Part shown: piece after piece, positions 1 through 6,839 of the stretch
Layout: each line of letters opens with the position of its first letter
Numbering within the stretch: position 1 is the stretch's first letter
Assembly (NCBI GenBank): GCA_019415525.1
Contig: DXZA01000031.1
Span: forward strand, 5,781 to 69,780
Source of the DNA: Tyzzerella sp.
Lineage (GTDB): Bacteria > Bacillota > Clostridia > Lachnospirales > Anaerotignaceae
DNA length: 64,000 bases
Direction: 5' to 3'
Program-made: the position numbers and the translations under genes
The notes under the pieces: generated by a model
Told to the model about the DNA's origin: nothing
The model's input: only the letters and a program-made list of their open reading frames with translations
Databases searched by the model: none

Positions 1-270
1 GGACCAGGTGCTGTTATGGCTCAGGTTATCGGTACTCTTATAGGTGTTGAAATCGGTAAAGGAAATATACCTCCAAACCTTGCACTTCCAGCACTCTTTG
101 CTATAAATACACAGTGTGCTTGTGACTTCGTACCTGTAGGTCTTGGTCTTGCAGAAGCAGAACCTGAAACAGTAGAAGTTGGTGTTCCAGCAGTATTATA
201 TTCACGTTTCCTTACAGGTGTTCCTCGTGTACTTGTAGGTTGGTTAGCAAGTATTGGTTTATATTCATAA
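1..270 (+). CDS. srlE: PTS glucitol/sorbitol-specific EIIBC component, C-terminal part (partial)
   Basis: Open at the left edge: the frame reads from base 1 (G-P-G-A-V-M-A...) to the TAA at 268-270, leaving the last 89 codons. The segment is hydrophobic and ends with the conserved membrane-domain stretch typical of SrlE/GutE (ALPALFAINTQCACDF, then PVGLGLAEAEPETVEVGVPA and SRFLTGVPRVLVGW). This membrane component of the sorbitol phosphotransferase system carries part of the translocation channel and passes phosphate from EIIA to sugar during uptake. The EIIA gene srlB follows 91 bases downstream, as expected for this operon. The IIB active-site Cys and the first membrane helices lie outside the window, so they cannot be checked. 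Confidence 0.85.
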   Translation, partial: GPGAVMAQVIGTLIGVEIGKGNIPPNLALPALFAINTQCACDFVPVGLGLAEAEPETVEVGVPAVLYSRFLTGVPRVLVGWLASIGLYS

Positions 271-318
271 TTAATATATAATATAGGTAAAGTAATAAAA
301 AATTAAAATTTATAAAGA

Positions 319-347
319 AGGAGGGTGCTGATTCTTCGAAGAATCGG
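319..347 (+). promoter_or_regulatory. Shine-Dalgarno followed by a stem-loop ahead of srlB
   Basis: A strong SD (AGGAGGG, 319-325) is followed by the palindrome GATTCTTCGAAGAATC (330-345; flanking C328-G347 and U329-G346 can also pair). The first possible start of the srlB frame is ATG 362: the codons between the in-frame TGA at 329 and 362 include no ATG, GTG or TTG. The linear SD-to-start distance is therefore about 36 nt, too far unless the hairpin folds and shortens it. The role in translation is inferred. Confidence 0.5.
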
Positions 348-361
348 TACATAATAAGACT

Positions 362-724
362 ATGAAAATAATTTATGAAAACAAAGTAAAAAGCTTAGGT
401 GCATGTGTAAACGATTTTCAGGATTCTGGTATGTTTATATTATTCGGAGACAGTGCTCCAGACACACTTAAAGATTTCTGTTATTCAATAGATGTTCTTC
501 CTATAAATGGAGAAATTAAAGTAGGTCAGAAAGCAATAATTGATGGAGAAGAGTTTGCTATTACAGCAGTAGGTAACTTAGCAATGAGAAACCTTGAAAA
601 TCTTGGACATGTAACATTTGCTTTTGATGGTGCTACTGAAGCTGAACTTCCAGGAACAATATATGTAGAGGCAAAACCAATGCCAAGTCTTAGTGTTGGA
701 AGTACAATTCAGATTGTTGAATAA
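362..724 (+). CDS. srlB: PTS glucitol/sorbitol-specific EIIA component
   Basis: 120 residues, the usual length of the PTSIIA_gutA family. The protein is the soluble phosphocarrier that takes phosphate from HPr and passes it to the sorbitol EIIB domain. Recognisable family segments are FILFGDSAPDTLKDFCYSID near residues 26-45 and the central GEIKVGQKAIIDGEEFAITAVG, followed by LGHVTFAF. It lies 91 bases after srlE, and a strong terminator follows, so it closes the operon. The start is ATG 362, the only start codon available downstream of an in-frame stop, although its SD is unusually distant with a stem-loop in between. Confidence 0.9.
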   Translation: MKIIYENKVKSLGACVNDFQDSGMFILFGDSAPDTLKDFCYSIDVLPINGEIKVGQKAIIDGEEFAITAVGNLAMRNLENLGHVTFAFDGATEAELPGTIYVEAKPMPSLSVGSTIQIVE

Positions 725-753
725 TATTTAAGTTAACTTTATATAATTTTTAA

Positions 754-788
754 AAATAAACACAGTAAAAATACTGTGTTTATTTTTT
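754..788 (+). terminator. Rho-independent terminator of the srl operon
   Basis: Inverted repeat AATAAACACAGTA / TACTGTGTTTATT with an AAA loop, followed by a run of seven T. It lies 30 bases after the srlB stop. Confidence 0.85.
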
Positions 789-905
789 TGAATTTTGTCT
801 AATTTATTACTAATTTATTATATATTTCTTAATTTCGTTATTATTAATATACAATATGCTATAATTTCTTTAAATTAATTATTATAAAAAGGAGACAAGA
901 TATTT

Positions 906-1574
906 ATGAAAAAATTGATATATGGAATTGTAGTAGGTACTCTTATATTTGGAATTATGGGTTGTAGCAATGGCACAAATAATAAAGCTGCTAATAATAA
1001 AGATGTTAATAATACAACTGTTACATCTGAAAATGATGAAAATACAACAGGAGGAGAATTAGATAAACTTAGTATTAATATTGAAAATGAATATTCAGAA
1101 AGAGAAAAAAATACTGATATAGAAAAACTTATTATGGATACATTTGAAATAACTGATGATATAAAGAAAGATACAAAATATTACTATAACTATGTTGACT
1201 TAAATAATGATGGTTCTGCTGAATTAATTGCATATGTTATAGGACCTAGTACAACAGGAACTGGTGGAAGTAGTATTCTTATTGCTGAAAAACAAGATGA
1301 TAATTGGAATGTAAAACAGACACTTAATCTTATAAGTCAACCTATAATAATTAGTGATAATTTAGAAAATGGAATGAAAGAAATTATTGTATCCAATTCT
1401 GATTCAGAAGATGGAAAAGAACCATATATTAAATTAAAATATACAGCTGATGGTTATCAAAGTTTAAATGAAGGGGAATTTATATCAAATCTTGATGATA
1501 TAAAAGGAGTTCAAATTATAAGTGATGATTTAGCAGAAGATTTACAGAGTGAAAATTATTTAACATTAGAGTAA
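906..1574 (+). CDS. Putative lipoprotein of unknown function
   Basis: 222 residues. A lysine-containing hydrophobic signal (residues 1-19) ends in an IMGC lipobox, so Cys20 is probably lipidated and the protein anchored outside the membrane. An Asn/Thr-rich flexible linker (about 21-50) precedes a soluble domain. Around residues 95-107 the stretch VDLNNDGSAELIAYV resembles the D-x-N-x-D-G calcium-binding loops of FG-GAP/VCBS-like repeats, here as a single copy. I do not recognise the family. An AAAAGGAG RBS sits just upstream of ATG 906. It lies between the srl terminator and an ArsC-like gene, and neither suggests a role. Confidence 0.75.
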   Translation: MKKLIYGIVVGTLIFGIMGCSNGTNNKAANNKDVNNTTVTSENDENTTGGELDKLSINIENEYSEREKNTDIEKLIMDTFEITDDIKKDTKYYYNYVDLNNDGSAELIAYVIGPSTTGTGGSSILIAEKQDDNWNVKQTLNLISQPIIISDNLENGMKEIIVSNSDSEDGKEPYIKLKYTADGYQSLNEGEFISNLDDIKGVQIISDDLAEDLQSENYLTLE

Positions 1575-1616
1575 AATAATAATGAATATATTGTTATTTT
1601 AAAGGAGTGTTTTATA

Positions 1617-1973
1617 ATGTCAGTAAATTTTATTTGTTATCCTAAATGTAGTACTTGTAGAAAGGCTAAAAAATGGCTTGTGGAAAATGGTATTGAATTT
1701 GAAGAAAGACATATAGTTGATAACAAACCCACAGCCCATGAGCTAAAATTGTGGATAGAAAAAAGTGGTCTGTCTATAAAAAAATTTTTTAATACAAGTG
1801 GAGTTCTTTACAAAGAAATGGGACTTAAAGATAAATTACCTAATATGTCATATGATGAGCAAATAGAACTTCTTGCTAGTGATGGTAAAATGGTAAAGCG
1901 TCCTGTTGTTATTACTGATGATACAGTTATTGTAGGTTTTAAAGAGGCTGAATGGGAAAATATATTAAAATAA
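1617..1973 (+). CDS. ArsC/Spx-family thioredoxin-fold protein
   Basis: 118 residues, the size of the ArsC/YffB/Spx family. The N-terminal thioredoxin-like segment carries C11-S-T-C14-R-K, with the Cys and following Arg arranged as in arsenate-reductase-like proteins, and the C-terminus has the family's KRPVVITDDTVIVGF segment with cis-Pro. Proteins of this type are either glutaredoxin-linked reductases or RNA-polymerase-binding Spx regulators. Family members closest to this sequence are usually annotated only as arsenate reductase family protein. There are no ars transporter or arsR genes nearby, so an arsenic role is not supported. A GGAG RBS precedes ATG 1617. Confidence 0.85.
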   Translation: MSVNFICYPKCSTCRKAKKWLVENGIEFEERHIVDNKPTAHELKLWIEKSGLSIKKFFNTSGVLYKEMGLKDKLPNMSYDEQIELLASDGKMVKRPVVITDDTVIVGFKEAEWENILK

Positions 1974-1979
1974 AAATTG

Positions 1980-2008
1980 TTGACATAGCTATTAAAAAAT
2001 GATATTTT
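1980..2008 (+). promoter_or_regulatory. Promoter of the ZTP riboswitch-FNT transcript
   Basis: TTGACA at 1980-1985, 17-bp spacer, TATTTT at 2003-2008, placing the start a few bases before riboswitch helix P1. Confidence 0.55.
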
Positions 2009-2011
2009 TTA

Positions 2012-2108
2012 ATAAGTTATACAACTGACGGAAGTGGAATTAACCACATGAAGTATAACATATAAAAGTCGACCGTCTGGGCTAAAAGTCCGGATTGTCG
2101 ACTTTTTT
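2012..2108 (+). promoter_or_regulatory. ZTP-type (pfl motif) riboswitch with built-in terminator
   Basis: Helix P1 is GTTATAC (2016-2022) / GTATAAC (2053-2059), enclosing a small stem GTGG/CCAC. The strand GACGG (2027-2031) can pair with downstream CCGTC (2073-2077), giving the pseudoknot expected of ZTP aptamers, and CTGGGC follows as in the conserved CNGCCUGGGC box. The terminator uses AAAGTCGAC (2064-2072) and GTCGACTTT (2097-2105) with an inner GGGCT/AGTCC stem and a T run, so it overlaps the ligand-binding strand. Ligand binding should stop the terminator forming and switch on the downstream channel gene. The assignment is from motif recall and manual folding. Confidence 0.75.
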
Positions 2109-2140
2109 ATGTGTATTATTATTTAAGAAAGGGTTTTTGT

Positions 2141-2902
2141 ATGTATTATAATGATTTTGAAAAATGTGTAGATAGTGGTAAAAATAAAATTGAATTTATG
2201 AAAAAATCATTTTTTGGGTATTGTATAAGCTCTATTATGGCTGGAATGTATATAGGTCTTGCTGTTATACTTGTGAATACAATAGGTACATATATAGATA
2301 ATGGCTTTGCAAAAATACTTATGGGAGCAGGCTTTTCATTAGGTTTATGTCTTGTTGTAATATGTGGAGCAGAACTTTTTACAGGTAATGTATTTTTTAT
2401 AGCTTCTGGAACTTTTCATAAAAAAATAAATGTTTTTAGTGGTATAAAACTTCTTTTTGTATGTTATATAGGAAATTTTGTAGGTTCTGTAATTGTTTCT
2501 ATATTGGTTTTTATGGGTGGTATATTAGAAAATGAAAGTATAGCTTTATTTATGAATAATTCTGCTGTTTCAAAAATGCTTATGAGTGGTAACCATATAT
2601 TTTTTAAAGCTATATTATGTAATATGCTTGTATGTCTTGCTGTATGGGCAGCTATGAGATGTAAAAGTGAGTCTGGTAAAATAATAATGATGTTTTTATG
2701 TATATTTGCATTTGTTGTTTCAGGTTATGAGCATTGTATAGCTAATATGACACTTATGACTTCTGTTTTAATTTCAAATTTTTCAGAAGGTGCAACAGTT
2801 TATGGATTTATACATAATATTATATTTTCTACATTAGGGAATATTGTTGGGGGAAGTATTTTTGTTGCTTTACCATATTATATTATTTCAAAATATAAAT
2901 AA
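2141..2902 (+). CDS. Formate/nitrite transporter (FNT) family channel
   Basis: 253 residues with about six hydrophobic segments. FNT hallmarks are visible: AGMYIGLAVIL in the first helix, GFSLGLCLVVICGAELFTGN in helix 3, YIGNFVGSV, the NMLVCLAVW segment and SGYEHCIANM near residue 200. FNT pentamers conduct formate, nitrite or hydrosulfide. Formate is most likely here because the upstream leader matches the ZTP riboswitch, which controls one-carbon and purine genes. I chose ATG 2141 because AGAAAGGG lies 7-8 bases upstream. The longer GTG frame from 2111 begins in the terminator's T tract and has no RBS. Confidence 0.88.
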   Translation: MYYNDFEKCVDSGKNKIEFMKKSFFGYCISSIMAGMYIGLAVILVNTIGTYIDNGFAKILMGAGFSLGLCLVVICGAELFTGNVFFIASGTFHKKINVFSGIKLLFVCYIGNFVGSVIVSILVFMGGILENESIALFMNNSAVSKMLMSGNHIFFKAILCNMLVCLAVWAAMRCKSESGKIIMMFLCIFAFVVSGYEHCIANMTLMTSVLISNFSEGATVYGFIHNIIFSTLGNIVGGSIFVALPYYIISKYK

Positions 2903-2932
2903 AAATGGTGTCTTTTAAAGACACCATTTTTT
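2901..2932. terminator. Bidirectional terminator between FNT gene and fruA
   Basis: AAAAATGGTGTCTTT / AAAGACACCATTTTT palindrome with A and T runs on both sides. It serves the plus-strand FNT gene and possibly the minus-strand fru operon. Confidence 0.85.
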
Positions 2933-2974
2933 AGGTAATATTTAGATAAGGTAAGGTATTTTATATGAATTATT

Positions 2975-4858
2975 TTATTTATTAACTGTCTTTTTTAATA
3001 CTCCTAAAAGAACCATTCCTACAACTGCACCAACAGCAAGAGCAATAAGATATCCTATGCTATTTCCTATAACAGGAACAACGAATATACCACCGTGTGG
3101 AGCTCTTAATGTACAACCAAAGAACATTGAAAGTCCACCTGCTACACCAGCTCCTATTGCACAAGAAGGAATTACTCTTAATGGGTCAGAAGCTGCAAAA
3201 GGAATTGCACCTTCAGTTATGAATGAAAGTCCCATAATATAGTTTACAGGGCCAGATTTTCTTTCTGCTTCTGTAAATTTATGTTTAAAGAATGTTGTTG
3301 CAAGAGCTATTGCAAGAGGTGGAACCATACCACCAATCATAACTGCTGCCATAATATCATACTGTCCACTTGCTATTGAAGCACTACCAAATACATAGGC
3401 TGCTTTATTTATAGGGCCACCCATATCTATTGCCATCATAGCACCAAGAATTATACCAAGGAAAACTTTACTTCCTGAACCCATAGAATTTAATGTATCA
3501 AAAAGTAATGTATTTAAAGCACCAACAGGTGGATTTACTATAAATATTATAATTGCCCCTATAAGAAGTATACCAAATACAGGGTAGAGTAATACTGGTT
3601 TTAAACCATCAAGGCTTTGTGGAAGCTTATCAAATACTTTTTTGAGGAATAACATAAGGTAACCTGCAATAAAACCAGCTACAAGTGCACCTAAAAATCC
3701 GCTACCACCACTATTTGCTAAATAACCACCAACAAAACCAACTGCAAGAGCAGGTCTATCTGCTATACTCATTGCTATAAATCCTGCAAGTACAGGAAGC
3801 ATAAATGAGAATGCACCATCACCAACAGACTTAAGGAATGCAGCTAATGGTGTGTTGCTTCCGAAGTTTGAAGGGTCTATTGTAAAATCATCAAAAAGGA
3901 ATGCTAATGCAATAAGTATACCGCCACCAATAACGAATGGAAGCATATGTGATACACCATTCATAAGGTGCATGTATATCTGATGTCCTATACTTCCATT
4001 TGCTTTTTCTGTGCTTTCATCAGCTGTATTATCAGCATGGAATATTGGAGCATCTTCTTTCATAGCACGTGTTAAAAGTTCTTCTGTTTTATGAATACCA
4101 TCAGCAACTTTTGTAACAATTACTTTTTTACCATCAAAACGATTCATTTCTACTTTTTTATCAGCTGCAACTATTATACATTTTGCATTTTCAATTTCTT
4201 CTTTAGTAAGTACATTTTTTGCACCGCTAGAACCATTTGTTTCAACTTTTATTTTAATTCCCATTTCTTCGCCTTTTTTTGTGAGGGCTTCTGCTGCCAT
4301 AAATGTATGGGCAATACCTGTTGGGCAAGCTGTTACTGCAAGTACATCAAAGTATTCATTTGTTGATACAGAAGTTTCTTCTTTATAATCATCACTAAAT
4401 TTTTCTCTTTCAGCTTTATCTATTATTTCAAGATATTCATCAGCATTTTTTGCATTCATAAGATTTTTTCTGAAATCTTCATCCATTAAAAGCATTGAAA
4501 GACGCTGTAAAACTTCAATATGAAGGTCTGCACCTTCAGCAGGAGCTGCAATCATAAAGAAAAGATTTGAAGGCTGTCCGTCAAGTGCTTCATAATCTAC
4601 TCCGGAAGGAACTGTCATAGAGGCAAGACCTGGTGTTTTTACAGCAGCAACTTTTGCATGTGGTATTGCTATACCATCACCTATTCCTGTTGTACCAGAA
4701 GCTTCTCTTGCAAGAATACCATTTTTATACTCTTCTTTATTAAAAAGGTGGTCACCTTTATCCATAAGGTCAACAAGTGTGTTTATAGCATCACTTTTTG
4801 ATTGAACAGAGGCATTTAACATAATTGACTCTTTTTTAAGTAATTCAGTTATTTTCAC
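2975..4858 (-). CDS. fruA: PTS fructose transporter EIIABC
   Basis: 627 residues with the order IIA-IIB-IIC. IIA (about 1-145) has phospho-acceptor His67 in GIGDGIAIPHAK. IIB (about 170-270) has Cys178 in AVTACPTGIAHTFMAAEAL. IIC (about 290-627) is a multi-helix membrane domain. It imports fructose and releases fructose 1-phosphate, which the adjacent FruK phosphorylates. The start is GTG at 4858 with a GGAGG box 4-8 bases upstream. It is last in the fruR-fruK-fruA operon, with 19 bases between fruK and fruA. Length and domain order match Firmicutes FruA. Confidence 0.95.
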   Translation of the reverse strand: MKITELLKKESIMLNASVQSKSDAINTLVDLMDKGDHLFNKEEYKNGILAREASGTTGIGDGIAIPHAKVAAVKTPGLASMTVPSGVDYEALDGQPSNLFFMIAAPAEGADLHIEVLQRLSMLLMDEDFRKNLMNAKNADEYLEIIDKAEREKFSDDYKEETSVSTNEYFDVLAVTACPTGIAHTFMAAEALTKKGEEMGIKIKVETNGSSGAKNVLTKEEIENAKCIIVAADKKVEMNRFDGKKVIVTKVADGIHKTEELLTRAMKEDAPIFHADNTADESTEKANGSIGHQIYMHLMNGVSHMLPFVIGGGILIALAFLFDDFTIDPSNFGSNTPLAAFLKSVGDGAFSFMLPVLAGFIAMSIADRPALAVGFVGGYLANSGGSGFLGALVAGFIAGYLMLFLKKVFDKLPQSLDGLKPVLLYPVFGILLIGAIIIFIVNPPVGALNTLLFDTLNSMGSGSKVFLGIILGAMMAIDMGGPINKAAYVFGSASIASGQYDIMAAVMIGGMVPPLAIALATTFFKHKFTEAERKSGPVNYIMGLSFITEGAIPFAASDPLRVIPSCAIGAGVAGGLSMFFGCTLRAPHGGIFVVPVIGNSIGYLIALAVGAVVGMVLLGVLKKTVNK

Positions 4859-4877
4859 AATAACTCCTCCTTATTTT

Positions 4878-5780
4878 TTATAATCTGTTTAAGATTTCCA
4901 AAACTTCTTCTTTTGTAGCAAGATATTTTGAAAAAGCACTTGCACTACCAGAGGCAATACCTGTTTTAAAAGCTTCTTCATAATTTTTATTTTTAAGATA
5001 ACCTGCAATAAATCCGGCTACCATTGAATCTCCAGCACCTACTGAGTTAACAACTTTTCCTTTTGGTGCAGGACTTTTATATACTTCACCTTTTTCTGTA
5101 ATCATTATTGCACCATCACCAGCTCTTGATATAAGTACATTTTTTGCACCCATATCTTGAAGTTTTTTTGCATATTCTACTATTTCATCTTCTGTTTTTA
5201 ATGTTACACCAAACATTTCACCAAGTTCATGATTATTTGGTTTTATAAGAAATGGATTATATTTAAGAACATTTAAAAGTAAATCTTTTGTAGCATCAAC
5301 TATTATTTTTATACCTTTTAAATGAAGCATTTCCATTATTTTTTCATATATATCCTGTGGAAGTGAAGTAGGAACACTTCCTGCAAGAACAAGAATATCA
5401 TCTTCTTTAAGGTCATTTAATTTTTTATAAAGTAATTCAAGTTCTTCTTTATCTATTGAAGGCCCTGTGCAGTTTATTTCTGTTTCTAATTCTGATTTTA
5501 TTTTTACATTTATTCTAGAAAGACCATTTTTTAATGTTATAAAATCAGTATTTATACCAAACTCTTTTGCACCATTTTCAATTTCTTTTCCTGTAAAACC
5601 TGCAACAAAACCAAGTGCTATATTGTCATAACCAAGATTTTTAAGTACAGTTGATACGTTTATACCTTTTCCTCCGCTTAAAATCATCTCTGATGAACTT
5701 CTGTTAGTTTCACCAAGTTTAAGATTTTCAACGTTTATAATATAGTCTAATGACGGATTAAAAGTAACAGTATAAATCAT
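4878..5780 (-). CDS. fruK: 1-phosphofructokinase
   Basis: 300 residues, PfkB/ribokinase fold. It phosphorylates fructose 1-phosphate to fructose 1,6-bisphosphate with ATP. Visible family features are TFNPSLDYII at the N-terminus, GGKGINVS (PfkB signature 1, residue 37 onward) and VNSVGAGDSMVAGFIAGY near residue 245 (signature 2 with catalytic Asp). It starts one base after fruR ends and precedes fruA, so the three genes are co-transcribed. Tagatose-6-phosphate kinase (LacC) is a close relative, but the fru context decides. Confidence 0.94.
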   Translation of the reverse strand: MIYTVTFNPSLDYIINVENLKLGETNRSSSEMILSGGKGINVSTVLKNLGYDNIALGFVAGFTGKEIENGAKEFGINTDFITLKNGLSRINVKIKSELETEINCTGPSIDKEELELLYKKLNDLKEDDILVLAGSVPTSLPQDIYEKIMEMLHLKGIKIIVDATKDLLLNVLKYNPFLIKPNNHELGEMFGVTLKTEDEIVEYAKKLQDMGAKNVLISRAGDGAIMITEKGEVYKSPAPKGKVVNSVGAGDSMVAGFIAGYLKNKNYEEAFKTGIASGSASAFSKYLATKEEVLEILNRL

Positions 5781-5781
5781 A

Positions 5782-6528
5782 TTACATTACCTCCACTACT
5801 TCAGTTTCTTTTTTTATATCTTCATCTGTAAGTTTATCTGTTATAATTATTCCTTCGGAAAGTTTGCTAAATGTTACAGAGGAAATTTTTCCGAATTTTG
5901 ATGAGTCACAAAGTATATAGCATTTTCCACATTGTGCCATAGCACCTTTTTTAGTAAGTGCTTCATTTAAATCAGGTGTACTAAATTGAGCTTTTTTTGT
6001 AACACCATTTACACCAAAAAATCCTTTTGTAAAATTATATTTTTTAAGACTTTCAAGTGTTTCATTACCTATAAGTGCTTCTGTTGTATTTTTAAATTCT
6101 CCCCCAGTAACAAATACTTTAAACCCTTTTTTTGAAAGTTTTATTGCATGATTTATAGCATTTGTAACAAAAATAGCATTTTTCTCTGTTATGTAGTCGA
6201 TTATACATTCTGTTGTTGTACCAGCATCAATGAATATAAAATCATCTTCTTCTATAAGAGAAGCTGCAAATTTTCCTATTAATTTCTTTTGCTCTTTATT
6301 AATATCATATCTTACAGATACTGCATCATCTTTTGTAGTATAGTCCATATCTATGGCAGTAGCTCCACCATGAACCTTTATAAGTTTTCCTAGCCTATGA
6401 AGAGCATTTAAGTCTCTTCGTATAGTTGATTCTGAGGAGTTTAATAATTCAGTAAGTTCTTGTACTGTAACTGATTTCTTTTCGCTGATAATTTTTAAAA
6501 TCTTATTGAATCTTTCTTCGGTTAACAT
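5782..6528 (-). CDS. fruR: DeoR-family repressor of the fructose operon
   Basis: 248 residues. The N-terminal DeoR winged helix (about 1-60) contains VTVQELTELLNSSESTIRRD and the GKLIKVHGGA hinge. The C-terminal sugar-phosphate sensor domain (about 75-240) has FIDAGTTTECI and VTNAINHA. In the family, fructose 1-phosphate releases the repressor. It is the first gene of the operon and therefore probably controls itself. The 300-base region upstream holds two groups of TCA-containing repeats spaced by one helical turn, which are probable binding sites. An AGAGGATA RBS precedes ATG 6528. Confidence 0.92.
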   Translation of the reverse strand: MLTEERFNKILKIISEKKSVTVQELTELLNSSESTIRRDLNALHRLGKLIKVHGGATAIDMDYTTKDDAVSVRYDINKEQKKLIGKFAASLIEEDDFIFIDAGTTTECIIDYITEKNAIFVTNAINHAIKLSKKGFKVFVTGGEFKNTTEALIGNETLESLKKYNFTKGFFGVNGVTKKAQFSTPDLNEALTKKGAMAQCGKCYILCDSSKFGKISSVTFSKLSEGIIITDKLTDEDIKKETEVVEVM

Positions 6529-6555
6529 GTTATCCTCTCCCTAAAAATAATATAT

Positions 6556-6730
6556 CATCAAAAACAATCAAAATCAATCATATAAATTGATATAAAACAA
6601 TCAAAAACAGTCAGGATAATTATATAATGTGCATACAAATTTAATATGATTGACGTTTATAATAAAATTATATCATAGTTTTAGGTTATTTTGACAGTTT
6701 CAAAACTAAAACGGTCAAAATCCGTCAAAA
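6556..6730. repeat. Helically phased TCA/TCAAAA repeats upstream of fruR, probable FruR operators
   Basis: In group one, TCA recurs at 6558, 6568 and 6578 and again at 6601 and 6611, always 10 bp apart, within A-rich units such as AACAATCAAAA. A TTGA in opposite orientation lies between them (6587). In group two, GTCAAAA occurs at 6714 and 6724 (10 bp apart), with TTTCAAAA at 6698. On the minus strand the units read like TGATTGTTTTTGAT, in keeping with DeoR-type direct repeats. The remainder of 6529-6839 has no gene. Confidence 0.55.
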
Positions 6731-6763
6731 AATAAATATGATAAATTTTATCTAAAAAATATA

Positions 6764-6791
6764 TTGACACTAAAAAATAATTGTATATAAT
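6764..6791 (+). promoter_or_regulatory. copA promoter
   Basis: TTGACA at 6764-6769, 16-bp spacer, TATAAT at 6786-6791. The expected start is near 6798, immediately before the CsoR-like operator. Confidence 0.75.
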
Positions 6792-6805
6792 TTAATTATA
6801 AAACA

Positions 6806-6827
6806 CTACACCCCCCTAGGGTATATA
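6806..6827. promoter_or_regulatory. CsoR-type copper operator
   Basis: The quasi-palindrome ACACCCCCCTAGGGTATA is a C-run/G-run inverted repeat of the kind bound by CsoR repressors. It lies between the copA promoter and its RBS (AAGGAGG, 6828-6834), and csoR is the next gene after copA. It is one of the few G+C-rich patches in this leader. Confidence 0.65.
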
Positions 6828-6839
6828 AGGAGGATAGAT

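Noticed and set aside
1617..1973. Arsenate-resistance determinant
   Set aside because: The ArsC-like gene has no ars transporter or regulator next to it; the family also includes Spx-type regulators, so I give only the family name.
2111..2140. Longer FNT protein from GTG 2111
   Set aside because: The extension starts in the terminator T tract and has no RBS; ATG 2141 has AGAAAGGG at correct spacing.
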